NCBI GenBank assembly: GCA_046302135.1
Contig: JBKCIQ010000126.1
Location: 1 to 5,218, forward strand
Source of the DNA: AM-1111 sp046302135
Lineage (GTDB): Bacteria; Bacteroidota; Bacteroidia; B-17B0; Aurantibacillaceae
Length of the DNA: 5,218 bases
Reading direction: 5' to 3'
The notes beneath the pieces are model-generated. The model ran no database searches, had not been told where the DNA came from, and was given only the letters and a program-made list of their open reading frames with translations. The stretch's first letter is position 1. Each line of letters begins with the position of its first letter. Both the position numbers and the translations under genes were made by a program. Positions 1 to 5,218 of this stretch are shown one piece after another.

Positions 1-1
1 T

Positions 2-1150
2 TCCAAAAGAGCAGCTCAAAATTTAATAAATAACAATGAAAAGGAAGTGGATAAGTACTTGTCAAATATAAAAGCACTTCCGGAGAAAGAAAATTATTTA
101 AAAGATAAAAATAGATTTTTAACAGTTAATGAGGCTTTGTATAATTTTTTGTTGCAGAAGAAAGTTAACACCGAAATTGCAAGTGAAGGTATTATTTCTG
201 AAACAAAAGTTTTAGAAAGTCCAAGATCAATAGGAGTGGTAAGTCCTGATAAACGAAAAATCCTAATGAATTTTGTAGGATTTGGACTTTTATTAGGGGT
301 ACTAATAGTTGCAATAAGGGTTATTTTCTTTTCAAGAATTCTAACCCCAGATGAGCTAAAGGAGAAAACAAAGCTTCCTATTATTGGCTTCATTCCTTCA
401 ATTAAATCTTTAGATCCTAAAGGTATATATGTCGATTATGAGCCTAGGTCAGGTGCAGCGGAAGCTTTTCGAGGTATCAGGACAAACATACAGTATCTTG
501 ATTCATCAGAAGGATGTAAGGTGTTACTTGTTTCTTCAAATGCACCAGGCGAAGGAAAAACTTTTGTCTCAATTAATACTGCTGCAATTTTGGCGAAAGC
601 AGGAAAAAAAACAATAATTCTTGAGTTAGATTTACATAAACCACGCGTGCAAAAAGCCCTCGATATTGATCCTGATAAAGGGATCAGTTCCATTGTTATA
701 GGTAAGGATTCAATAGAGGAGTCAATTAAATCAACGGTGGTTGAAAATTTGTACGCAATTTTATCAGGACCAATACCGCCCAATCCTTCAGATATGGTTC
801 TTTCTAAAAAATTGGAAGAAATTATTAACTATGCAAAACAGAACTTTGAATATGTTATAGTTGATACTCCTCCTGCCGGTTTAATTTCAGATGCTTTGTT
901 ATTAATGAAATATAGTAATATAAATATTTTTGTAATAAATCCAAAATTTGCCACCTCAACAATAGTAAAGAATACTGAAAATATGGTATTTGAAAATGAC
1001 ATTAAAAATTTTGTTTTTCTAATGAATAATGTCAACATTCGCAAGCGAAGATATTACTACGGTAGGTATGGATATGGCCAAAAATATGGCTATGGTTACG
1101 GCTATGGCTATGGTTACGGCTATGGTTATGGAAAAGATGGGAAAGGATGA
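2..1150 (+). CDS. Wzc-like tyrosine kinase / polysaccharide co-polymerase, C-terminal part (5' end outside window)
   Basis: The frame is open to the window edge, so the GTG at 47 is not a real start and the N-terminal Wzz-type part is missing. Numbering below counts that GTG as residue 1. A GNVR-like segment (LPEKENYLKDKNRF, about 11-24, then LYNFLLQKK) precedes a periplasm-to-cytoplasm membrane helix at about 72-95. The cytoplasmic BY-kinase domain follows: EAFRGIRTNI (139-148), Walker A APGEGKT with Lys171, a Walker A'-like ELDLHKP, and Walker B VIVDTPP with Asp273. The tail (336-361) holds 13 tyrosines, the usual autophosphorylation zone. Proteins of this family sit in the inner membrane and control chain length and export of capsule or exopolysaccharide through cycles of tyrosine phosphorylation. 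Upstream genes are not visible, so the polysaccharide locus is inferred. The kinase-plus-GNVR architecture argues against a plain MinD/ParA ATPase. Confidence 0.93.
   Translation, partial: SKRAAQNLINNNEKEVDKYLSNIKALPEKENYLKDKNRFLTVNEALYNFLLQKKVNTEIASEGIISETKVLESPRSIGVVSPDKRKILMNFVGFGLLLGVLIVAIRVIFFSRILTPDELKEKTKLPIIGFIPSIKSLDPKGIYVDYEPRSGAAEAFRGIRTNIQYLDSSEGCKVLLVSSNAPGEGKTFVSINTAAILAKAGKKTIILELDLHKPRVQKALDIDPDKGISSIVIGKDSIEESIKSTVVENLYAILSGPIPPNPSDMVLSKKLEEIINYAKQNFEYVIVDTPPAGLISDALLLMKYSNINIFVINPKFATSTIVKNTENMVFENDIKNFVFLMNNVNIRKRRYYYGRYGYGQKYGYGYGYGYGYGYGYGKDGKG
1085..1132 (+). repeat. In-frame tandem repeat encoding a (Tyr-Gly)8 tail
   Basis: Eight consecutive Tyr-Gly codon pairs close the kinase gene. 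At DNA level there are two perfect adjacent 18-base copies (1085-1102 and 1103-1120, unit TATGGCTATGGTTACGGC), then two degenerate hexamers to 1132. The unit is a multiple of three, so gain or loss of copies would change tyrosine number without breaking the frame. Further Tyr-Gly pairs just upstream (1046-1078) are less regular. Confidence 0.9.
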
Positions 1151-1155
1151 AGCCT

Positions 1156-1196
1156 ATTATCGAACAAGCTTAATTTTGTCGAAAATCTATTTTTTT
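1156..1196 (+). terminator. Possible rho-independent terminator after the kinase gene
   Basis: An imperfect stem lies 5 bases after the kinase stop codon. TCGAaCAA (1160-1167) pairs with TTGTCGA (1176-1182) with one bulged A, extended past an A/A mismatch by ATT (1156-1158) with AAT (1184-1186). The loop is GCTTAATT. A T-rich run follows at 1190-1196, and a longer one at about 1204-1212. The stem is AT-rich and modest, so this is a candidate only. Confidence 0.4.
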
Positions 1197-1233
1197 ATTA
1201 TTGTTTTTTTTTCTATTAGGTCAATTTATTAAG

Positions 1234-1288
1234 TCAAGTTGAGGTTGTAAATCACCTATCCTAGATTAGTAATTTACCTCATACTTGA
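1234..1288. repeat. Long bulged inverted repeat (hairpin) between convergent genes
   Basis: TCAAGT (1234-1239) pairs with ACTTGA (1283-1288). TGAGGT (1240-1245) pairs with ACCTCA (1276-1281), leaving T1282 bulged. AAAT (1249-1252) pairs with ATTT (1272-1275), leaving three bases bulged on the left arm. That makes about 16 base pairs around a 19-base loop. It starts 4 bases beyond the stop of the leftward gene at 1293, so it would form the 3' end of that transcript. Neither strand has a T-tract directly after it, which makes it an atypical intrinsic terminator. It could instead be an RNA-stabilising 3' structure or a palindromic remnant. Confidence 0.6.
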
Positions 1289-1292
1289 TTCG

Positions 1293-1814
1293 TTAAGTCC
1301 TTGTTAAGCTATAACCTGAATTAACCCTTCTTCGTTTCAATTTCCTTGCTGTTTTTAATCTATTGGATTCGTATTTCAACCTCAGAATACTTAATTTTAT
1401 TTGGAATTTTCTAATTTCAATTTCTAATAAATTTTTATACCGCTCAGGTAATTGAATATTTGCAATCAATTTTTTTAGTTTGGTTAAAGAGTTTGTAATT
1501 TTCAAATATTGTACTGAAAAAAAATTTATTGTTCCTGCGGTTAATGGAGCAAGTTGGTCTCTTAATTCGCTGAGTGATTCAATGATTTTTTTTCTTTGTT
1601 CTTCAGGCAGAAATTTAAGTGTTTTAATATCAGATGAAATATTTGAGATAGAAATTTTTATTTCATTTCTTGTACGTTCTAGTAAATCTCTGAACTCCAT
1701 TATCCCAAGTTTTGCCTGAAGACTGAATTTTTCAATTTCATCAGCGGACTTTCTTAAAGCCAATACCATTTGGTTCGACCAATTGACCCAATTCCTTCTG
1801 TTTTCAGTTTGCAT
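1293..1814 (-). CDS. Hypothetical basic, helical (probably coiled-coil) protein, 173 aa
   Basis: I do not recognise this protein. It starts at an ATG at 1814 after an A-rich stretch (AAAACAGAAAAAAT) typical of leaders without a Shine-Dalgarno site. The sequence is rich in Leu, Ile, Lys, Arg and Glu and is almost free of Gly, with Pro only at 70, 90 and 123, so it should be nearly all alpha-helical. Likely amphipathic stretches are about 14-69, 71-89 and 103-160. The C-terminus is strongly basic (RLKTARKLKRRR, about 152-163), which could contact nucleic acid or membrane surfaces. There is no signal peptide, membrane helix, cysteine pair or catalytic motif. It is convergent with the kinase gene and divergent from the membrane-protein gene at 1934. 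Consistent codon use over 173 codons and a plausible start support a real gene; its role is unknown. Confidence 0.7.
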   Translation of the reverse strand: MQTENRRNWVNWSNQMVLALRKSADEIEKFSLQAKLGIMEFRDLLERTRNEIKISISNISSDIKTLKFLPEEQRKKIIESLSELRDQLAPLTAGTINFFSVQYLKITNSLTKLKKLIANIQLPERYKNLLEIEIRKFQIKLSILRLKYESNRLKTARKLKRRRVNSGYSLTRT

Positions 1815-1933
1815 ATTTTTTCTGTTTTAGTCAAATATCAATCATTAATATTTAATATTCACTGATATAGTGCACTTATACATAACCTACATATCATTTT
1901 AATTGAAGATACAGATCAATTAATTTAGCTTGT
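1815..1933. promoter_or_regulatory. AT-rich divergent intergenic region, presumed promoters for both flanking genes
   Basis: These 119 bases separate two genes transcribed away from each other, so both promoters must lie here or inside the genes. On the minus strand GATATTTG (about 24 bases before the ATG at 1814) matches the Bacteroidota TAnnTTTG element at all but one defined base. On the plus strand no good match is visible near 1934. An 8-base perfect palindrome AGTGCACT lies at 1869-1876 near the middle and might be an operator, but its flanks are not symmetric. The promoter role is inferred mainly from gene orientation. Confidence 0.4.
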
Positions 1934-2527
1934 TTGGTGAAATCAGGAAAAAAGTACATTAATAAATTTGACGAAAAAGATATTTTGACCTCCGGTATTC
2001 AGAGTAATTCTATCAGTATTTGGCTAGATGATTATGATGATTTATTTTCTGATTTTGACCCGAGAAATTATGGTTACAGGAATATTTCCGATGATTTTTT
2101 GTTTGAATTAAAGAAAATGTCCGTTGACCTAAGCCATTCAGCAGATTCAATAATTCTGATGCTTCCCGCCAACAAAAGAAATCTAGCTCTTGAGAAAAAA
2201 ATAATATTACGATTGCGTTCTTATTTAAGGGATAATTACCTTGAAAGGAAGTTGGAATTAAATTTTGCTAAAAAGAAAAGTTTACTTTTTTTATTTATTG
2301 GCTTCATTTTAATTTTTATATCAGGTTACATCAGTAAATATCAGACTTCAATTTTGTATGTAAGAATTATTTTTGTTTTGACTGAACCTTCGGGATGGTA
2401 TTTTGCATGGACCGGATTTGAAAATTATTTCTTGGAGACACAAGCAAAGCTTAAAACTGTGGTTACTTTTAAGAAACTAGCGAATGCCAAAGTGATTTTC
2501 TTGGATACTATTAATTATGGTGATTAG
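1934..2527 (+). CDS. Conserved two-helix membrane protein of unknown function, 197 aa
   Basis: There is no ATG near the 5' end, so translation probably begins at TTG 1934 or the adjacent GTG 1937. An in-frame stop at 1904 excludes much longer versions, and the next Met (62) would cut away the most distinctive motif. Residues 24-44 carry SISIWLDDYDDLFSDFDPR, strongly acidic, followed by an ISDDFLFELKK helix. A Lys/Arg-rich helical stretch (81-115, LRLRSYLRDNYLERK) precedes membrane helix 1 (116-133). Helix 2 (about 139-163) contains EPSGWYFAWTG. The end (about 175-192) looks like a short beta-rich tail. From memory, proteins with this DxYDDiFSDFDPR plus LLEPaGWF.fWeG pattern occur in diverse bacteria and archaea without an assigned role. 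I infer a cytoplasmic N-terminal domain anchored in the inner membrane. No function is proposed. Confidence 0.85.
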   Translation: MVKSGKKYINKFDEKDILTSGIQSNSISIWLDDYDDLFSDFDPRNYGYRNISDDFLFELKKMSVDLSHSADSIILMLPANKRNLALEKKIILRLRSYLRDNYLERKLELNFAKKKSLLFLFIGFILIFISGYISKYQTSILYVRIIFVLTEPSGWYFAWTGFENYFLETQAKLKTVVTFKKLANAKVIFLDTINYGD

Positions 2528-2564
2528 TTCTTAATACAATAGTAGACATATGTTTTACTTTCAT

Positions 2565-2572
2565 TATTTTTG
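2565..2572 (+). promoter_or_regulatory. Bacteroidota-type -7 promoter element of glyS
   Basis: TATTTTTG is an exact match to the TAnnTTTG -7 consensus of the Bacteroidota primary sigma factor. It ends 9 bases before the ATG at 2582, so the transcript would have a leader of only a few bases. It also argues that the TTG at 2570, which overlaps it, is not the start codon. No convincing -33 TTG/TTTG element is visible about 20 bases upstream. Confidence 0.6.
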
Positions 2573-2581
2573 TGTTTACAT

Positions 2582-3202
2582 ATGAGCAACAACGAAGATC
2601 ACTTTAAAAATATAATTTCACACTGTAAAGAATATGGTTATATATTTCAGAGCAGTGAAATTTATGATGGGTTAAGTTCTGTATATGATTATGGACAGAA
2701 TGGAGCTGAACTTAAAAAAAACATACGTGAATATTGGTGGAAGGCCATGACACAAATGCATGATAATATTGTTGGAATTGATGCGTCAATTTTTATGCAT
2801 CCAACTACATGGAAGGCCTCAGGACATGTTGATGCTTTCAATGACCCCTTAATTGACAATAAGGATTCAAAAAAAAGATATCGTGCTGATGTATTGATTG
2901 AAGAATATGTGGCCAAAATAGAAGATAAAATTCGAAAGGAAGTTGATAAAGCACAAAAACGTTTTGAAAATTTCGATTCATCTCTTTACCTTAAGACTAA
3001 CCCTCGAGTTTTAGAATATCAGAATAAAATTGATGAAGTGAACAATCGCTTCAAAAAGGCAATGGAGGATGGAAATCTTGAGGATATAAAAAATTTAATA
3101 ATAGAACTTGGTATTGTTTGTCCTGTAAGTGGAACTAAAAATTGGACGGATGTAAGGCAGTTCAACCTGATGGTTTTCAACCCAGCTCGGCTCTTTATCT
3201 GA
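2582..3202 (+). CDS. glyS: GlyRS N-terminal fragment as literally encoded (206 aa)
   Basis: Read as given, the first frame codes true GlyRS up to Met197, then nine out-of-frame residues (VFNPARLFI) before TGA at 3200-3202. The fragment lacks class II motifs 2 and 3 and the anticodon-binding domain, so it could not aminoacylate tRNA by itself. An upstream in-frame TTG at 2570 would add only four residues and overlaps the promoter element, so it is rejected as the start. Confidence 0.75.
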   Translation: MSNNEDHFKNIISHCKEYGYIFQSSEIYDGLSSVYDYGQNGAELKKNIREYWWKAMTQMHDNIVGIDASIFMHPTTWKASGHVDAFNDPLIDNKDSKKRYRADVLIEEYVAKIEDKIRKEVDKAQKRFENFDSSLYLKTNPRVLEYQNKIDEVNNRFKKAMEDGNLEDIKNLIIELGIVCPVSGTKNWTDVRQFNLMVFNPARLFI

Positions 3203-4121
3203 CGAGTCTTCCACTATTTATCTCAGGCCTGAGACCGCCCAGGGAATTTTTGTAAATTTTTTAAATGTACAAAAGACAGGAAGAAAGAAAATCCCATTTG
3301 GAATTGCTCAAACCGGTAAGGCATTCAGAAATGAAATTGTAGCCAGGCAATTCATTTTCCGTATGAGAGAGTTTGAGCAAATGGAGATGCAATATTTCGT
3401 TAAGCCCGGTTCCGAAATGGAATCATATGAATACTGGAAAGGAGCCCGCATGAAATGGCATCAGTCTCTTGGATTTGGAAGTAATAAATACAGATTCCAT
3501 GATCACTTGAAATTAGCACACTATGCCAACGCAGCATGTGATATCGAGTTTGAATTTCCTTTTGGATTTAAAGAATTAGAAGGAATACATTCGAGAACAG
3601 ATTTCGATCTTAAAAACCATGAAGAGTTCAGTGGTAAGAAATTAAGATATTTTGATCCTGAATCTAAGGAAAGTTATATTCCATACGTTGTGGAGACTTC
3701 AGTCGGGTTGGACCGTTTGTTTCTTGCTACATTATCTGCTTCTCTTAATAATGAGAAACTAGAAGACGGTAGTGAAAGAACTGTTTTGAAATTGCCGGGT
3801 GCACTTGCTCCTGTAAAGGCCGCCATATTACCATTGGTAAATAAGGATGGTTTACCTGAGAAAGCTGAGCACATTTTTAATGAGCTCAAATATGATTTTC
3901 ATGTTCAATTTGAGGAAAAAGATACTATCGGTAAACGTTACAGAAGACAAGATGCTATAGGAACTCCTTACTGTATTACATTAGACCATCAGAGTTTAGA
4001 AGACGAAACTGTTACAATACGCGAGCGTGACAGCATGAAACAGGAAAGAGTTAATTTCAATCGTTTGGCAGATATTATGCAGGAACGTGTGAGTATGAAA
4101 TCACTTCTGAAAAAACTTTAA
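3174..4121 (+). CDS. glyS: GlyRS C-terminal fragment (motifs 2 and 3, anticodon-binding domain)
   Basis: This frame carries authentic GlyRS from FSTQLGSLSDESS at 3174 to the TAA at 4119-4121. It has no translation start of its own at that point. The first in-frame ATG is at 3363, inside motif 2 (MREFEQMEMQ), which would give a 252-residue protein without the Arg of FRNE. Coding similarity continues for about 190 bases upstream of that ATG, which shows the ATG is internal and that this is one broken gene, not two. Confidence 0.85.
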   Translation, partial: FSTQLGSLSDESSTIYLRPETAQGIFVNFLNVQKTGRKKIPFGIAQTGKAFRNEIVARQFIFRMREFEQMEMQYFVKPGSEMESYEYWKGARMKWHQSLGFGSNKYRFHDHLKLAHYANAACDIEFEFPFGFKELEGIHSRTDFDLKNHEEFSGKKLRYFDPESKESYIPYVVETSVGLDRLFLATLSASLNNEKLEDGSERTVLKLPGALAPVKAAILPLVNKDGLPEKAEHIFNELKYDFHVQFEEKDTIGKRYRRQDAIGTPYCITLDHQSLEDETVTIRERDSMKQERVNFNRLADIMQERVSMKSLLKKL

Positions 4122-4134
4122 CTTTTTGAAAGGG

Positions 4135-5019
4135 TTAAGAGCTCTTCATTTTCTCGTATAAATCGTGAAGAATTCCGTCTGAAAGTCCTATTTGTGGAAC
4201 TATGATTTTCTGAATATCGGCGTGCTTCATTGCAGTTAAGAAAATTTTTGTAGCAGGTAAAATAACATCAGCACGATCTGGGTTAAGACCGAGCACCTCC
4301 ACACGTTCTTCTACCGTGTGTGAATTAAGCATATCAGACATTTCTTTGATTTTATCATATGTTAAATGCTTATTTTCTTTTTTACCTGCCATTTTAAATA
4401 ATTTATTTATGTTTCCACCTGAGCCAATTCCTATAAGCGGTTTGAAATCTTCAGTATTTTTTTTGATCCATGATTTAAACTCATCCCACTCTTCTTTTTC
4501 AATTTTTTGATGTAACATTCTGATGGTTCCTACATTGAATGATTTGGAGTTTATTACTTTTTTTCCTGATAATAATGTTAATTCTGCACTGCCCCCTCCA
4601 ACATCAATATATAAATAATTGTCACTGGGGTTGAGTGTATCCTCTATGTGGTTGGCAAAAATTAGTTCCGCTTCTGTTTTCCCTTCAATAATCTCTATTT
4701 TTATTCCGCTTTCTTCCTTTACTCTTTCAATAACCTCTTTACCGTTAGTTGCATCCCTCATTGCACTTGTGGCACAGGCACGATATGCTTTAATTTCAAA
4801 AACCTTTCTCAATTCAGAAAACGCTTTCATTGCTGAAATTAGCCTTTCTTCTTGTCTTTTGGATATTTTACCATTTAAAAATGAATCCTCTCCAAGTCTT
4901 ATAGGCATTCTAAGGAGCTCTCTTTTTTTATAAATGGGATTTTTACCTTTATGTTCGATTACTTGCCCGAACAATACTCTTACTGCGTTACTTCCAATAT
5001 CTACTGCTGCAAGCATCAT
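4135..5019 (-). CDS. ppx: Ppx/GppA family exopolyphosphatase / pppGpp phosphohydrolase, short form (294 aa)
   Basis: This enzyme of the ASKHA (actin/Hsp70-like) fold removes terminal phosphate from polyphosphate or from pppGpp, in the cytoplasm. Numbered from the ATG at 5019, the visible motifs are: AAVDIGSNAVR (4-14, phosphate-1 loop); ATSAMRDATNG (83-93); IEGKTEAELIF (111-121), with Glu116 aligning to the catalytic Glu of the usual GxEEARLIF motif; YIDVGGGSAEL (137-147, phosphate-2); and GIGSGGNI (197-204). It lacks the C-terminal HD-type domain of the roughly 500-residue enterobacterial enzymes, as is common for Bacteroidota Ppx. A TTG at 5037 could extend it by six residues, but the ATG pair at 5019/5016 sits right before the conserved AAVDIGS. 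It is convergent with glyS (13-base gap) and lies 81 bases downstream of the probable ppk1 end. Ppx and GppA activities cannot be told apart from sequence alone. Confidence 0.92.
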   Translation of the reverse strand: MMLAAVDIGSNAVRVLFGQVIEHKGKNPIYKKRELLRMPIRLGEDSFLNGKISKRQEERLISAMKAFSELRKVFEIKAYRACATSAMRDATNGKEVIERVKEESGIKIEIIEGKTEAELIFANHIEDTLNPSDNYLYIDVGGGSAELTLLSGKKVINSKSFNVGTIRMLHQKIEKEEWDEFKSWIKKNTEDFKPLIGIGSGGNINKLFKMAGKKENKHLTYDKIKEMSDMLNSHTVEERVEVLGLNPDRADVILPATKIFLTAMKHADIQKIIVPQIGLSDGILHDLYEKMKSS

Positions 5020-5034
5020 AGCTTTACTTTTTTG

Positions 5035-5042
5035 CAAAATAC
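5035..5042 (-). promoter_or_regulatory. Possible -7 element ahead of ppx
   Basis: On the minus strand GTATTTTG ends 15 bases before the ATG at 5019, a spacing like that seen ahead of glyS. It keeps the TTTG half of TAnnTTTG but has GT in place of TA, and no clear -33 element is visible. It may give ppx its own promoter within the 81-base gap after the upstream gene. Read-through from that gene is equally possible. Confidence 0.25.
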
Positions 5043-5100
5043 AACTTTGAAAAAATAACTCTAAGAAAAAACCACTGACTTTTTTAAAAGATTTTCACTT

Positions 5101-5217
5101 TTAAAATTTAGAATATTGGTTTAGGAAATAATTAAATGTTTCTGTTTGCACACGAAATGATTTTTCACCGGCCTTTTTTGTTTTATAGTTTATCTGGGTT
5201 CTTTTATCAAGTATTCT
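5101..5217 (-). CDS. ppk1: Polyphosphate kinase Ppk1, last 38 codons (5' part outside window)
   Basis: A minus-strand frame open to the window end encodes 38 residues and stops with TAA at 5103-5101. Its pattern RILDKRTQINY, a basic linker, then FRVQTETFNYFL closely follows the E. coli Ppk1 C-terminus as I remember it (ARYIDKELSNRYVPRG, then KVRAQLAIYDYIKSL). The shared features are the RxhDK start, the N.Y, and the R.Q....Y.Y ending. Ppk1 makes polyphosphate from ATP. Being directly upstream of, and co-oriented with, ppx supports the call, since the two are often neighbours. The short length keeps this tentative; the catalytic histidines are outside the window. Confidence 0.68.
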   Translation of the reverse strand, partial: RILDKRTQINYKTKKAGEKSFRVQTETFNYFLNQYSKF

Positions 5218-5218
5218 G

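Larger units (their letters stand above)
2582..4121 (+). pseudogene. glyS: Glycyl-tRNA synthetase (alpha2 class II type), interrupted by a 1-base insertion
   Basis: This cytoplasmic enzyme charges tRNA-Gly with glycine using ATP. Removing one G at 3172/3173 restores a continuous 512-residue protein, about the size expected for Bacteroidota GlyRS. Numbering follows that repaired product. GAELKKNIREYWW starts at residue 41; the conserved FMHPTTWKASGHVDAF follows. The break falls after Met197, where RQFNLM must continue as FSTQLG and then YLRPETAQG. Class II motif 2 is FRNEI...FRMREFEQME (R249 onward), and motif 3 is ETSVGLDR (371-378). The anticodon-binding domain runs from about 404 (LPGALAPVKAAILPL) through RYRRQDAIGTP. 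All domains are otherwise intact, with no second lesion. This favours a sequencing or assembly error, or a very recent mutation, over old decay. The start is the ATG at 2582, just after the -7 element. Confidence 0.95.

Noticed and set aside
1029..1232. Plus-strand frame with Met-Ala/Met-Val repeats
   Set aside because: It is the Tyr-Gly repeat of the kinase gene read one frame over, and it runs into the T-rich non-coding gap. It has no independent support.
1229..1299. Direct repeats TTAAGTC (1229-1235 and 1293-1299) flanking the hairpin, like a target-site duplication around a miniature element
   Set aside because: The left copy overlaps the hairpin arm, the repeat is only 7 AT-rich bases, and no terminal inverted repeats of a known transposon are visible. 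Chance is the simpler explanation.
1869..1876. AGTGCACT palindrome as an operator
   Set aside because: Only 8 bases are symmetric and the flanks do not match, so it is noted under the intergenic region but not called as a binding site.
3160..3202. Programmed +1 frameshift in glyS
   Set aside because: There is no slippery codon pair that re-pairs well after a +1 move (ATG to TGG, or GTT to TTT with a changed first base), no stop codon at the shift point as in prfB, and no upstream Shine-Dalgarno-like stimulator. A simple extra G explains it better.
3363..4121. Independent 252-residue gene starting at ATG 3363
   Set aside because: The ATG lies inside class II motif 2, and GlyRS coding similarity extends upstream in the same frame to 3174, so it is the 3' part of glyS.
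4122..4134. Bidirectional terminator between glyS and ppx
   Set aside because: The best stem (TTAAC with GTTAA) is five AT-rich pairs and overlaps both gene ends. It is too weak to call.
1..5218. CRISPR array, toxin-antitoxin pair, defence island or transposon
   Set aside because: No regularly spaced repeats, transposase, nuclease or small co-oriented gene pairs with such motifs were found on either strand.

Overview
The window looks like a low-GC chromosome segment from the Bacteroidota or a close relative such as Ignavibacteriota. Three things point there: the glycyl-tRNA synthetase and BY-kinase sequences, the lack of clear Shine-Dalgarno sites, and an exact TAnnTTTG (-7 type) element just in front of the synthetase gene. 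The assignment rests on sequence memory, not a search.

Layout, left to right. (1) Positions 2-1150 (+) hold the C-terminal part of a Wzc-like polysaccharide co-polymerase/tyrosine kinase. It is cut by the window start and ends in an extreme Tyr-Gly tail. (2) Positions 1151-1292 form a convergent non-coding gap with two hairpins. (3) Positions 1293-1814 (-) encode an unrecognised basic, helical (probably coiled-coil) protein. (4) Positions 1815-1933 are an AT-rich divergent promoter region. (5) Positions 1934-2527 (+) encode a two-helix membrane protein of a family I recognise by motif but cannot name. (6) Positions 2582-4121 (+) are glycyl-tRNA synthetase, split by one extra base near 3172/3173. 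(7) After a 13-base convergent gap, positions 4135-5019 (-) encode a short Ppx/GppA phosphatase. (8) Positions 5101-5217 (-) are the last 38 codons of what is very likely polyphosphate kinase Ppk1, cut by the window end.

The genes form unrelated transcription units: the end of an exopolysaccharide locus, two genes of unknown function, a translation gene, and a probable ppk1-ppx polyphosphate module read leftwards. I see no CRISPR array, tRNA, rRNA, insertion sequence or defence system. The observations most worth a second look are the synthetase frameshift, the repeat-encoded tyrosine tail of the kinase, and the bulged hairpin between the convergent genes at 1234-1288.
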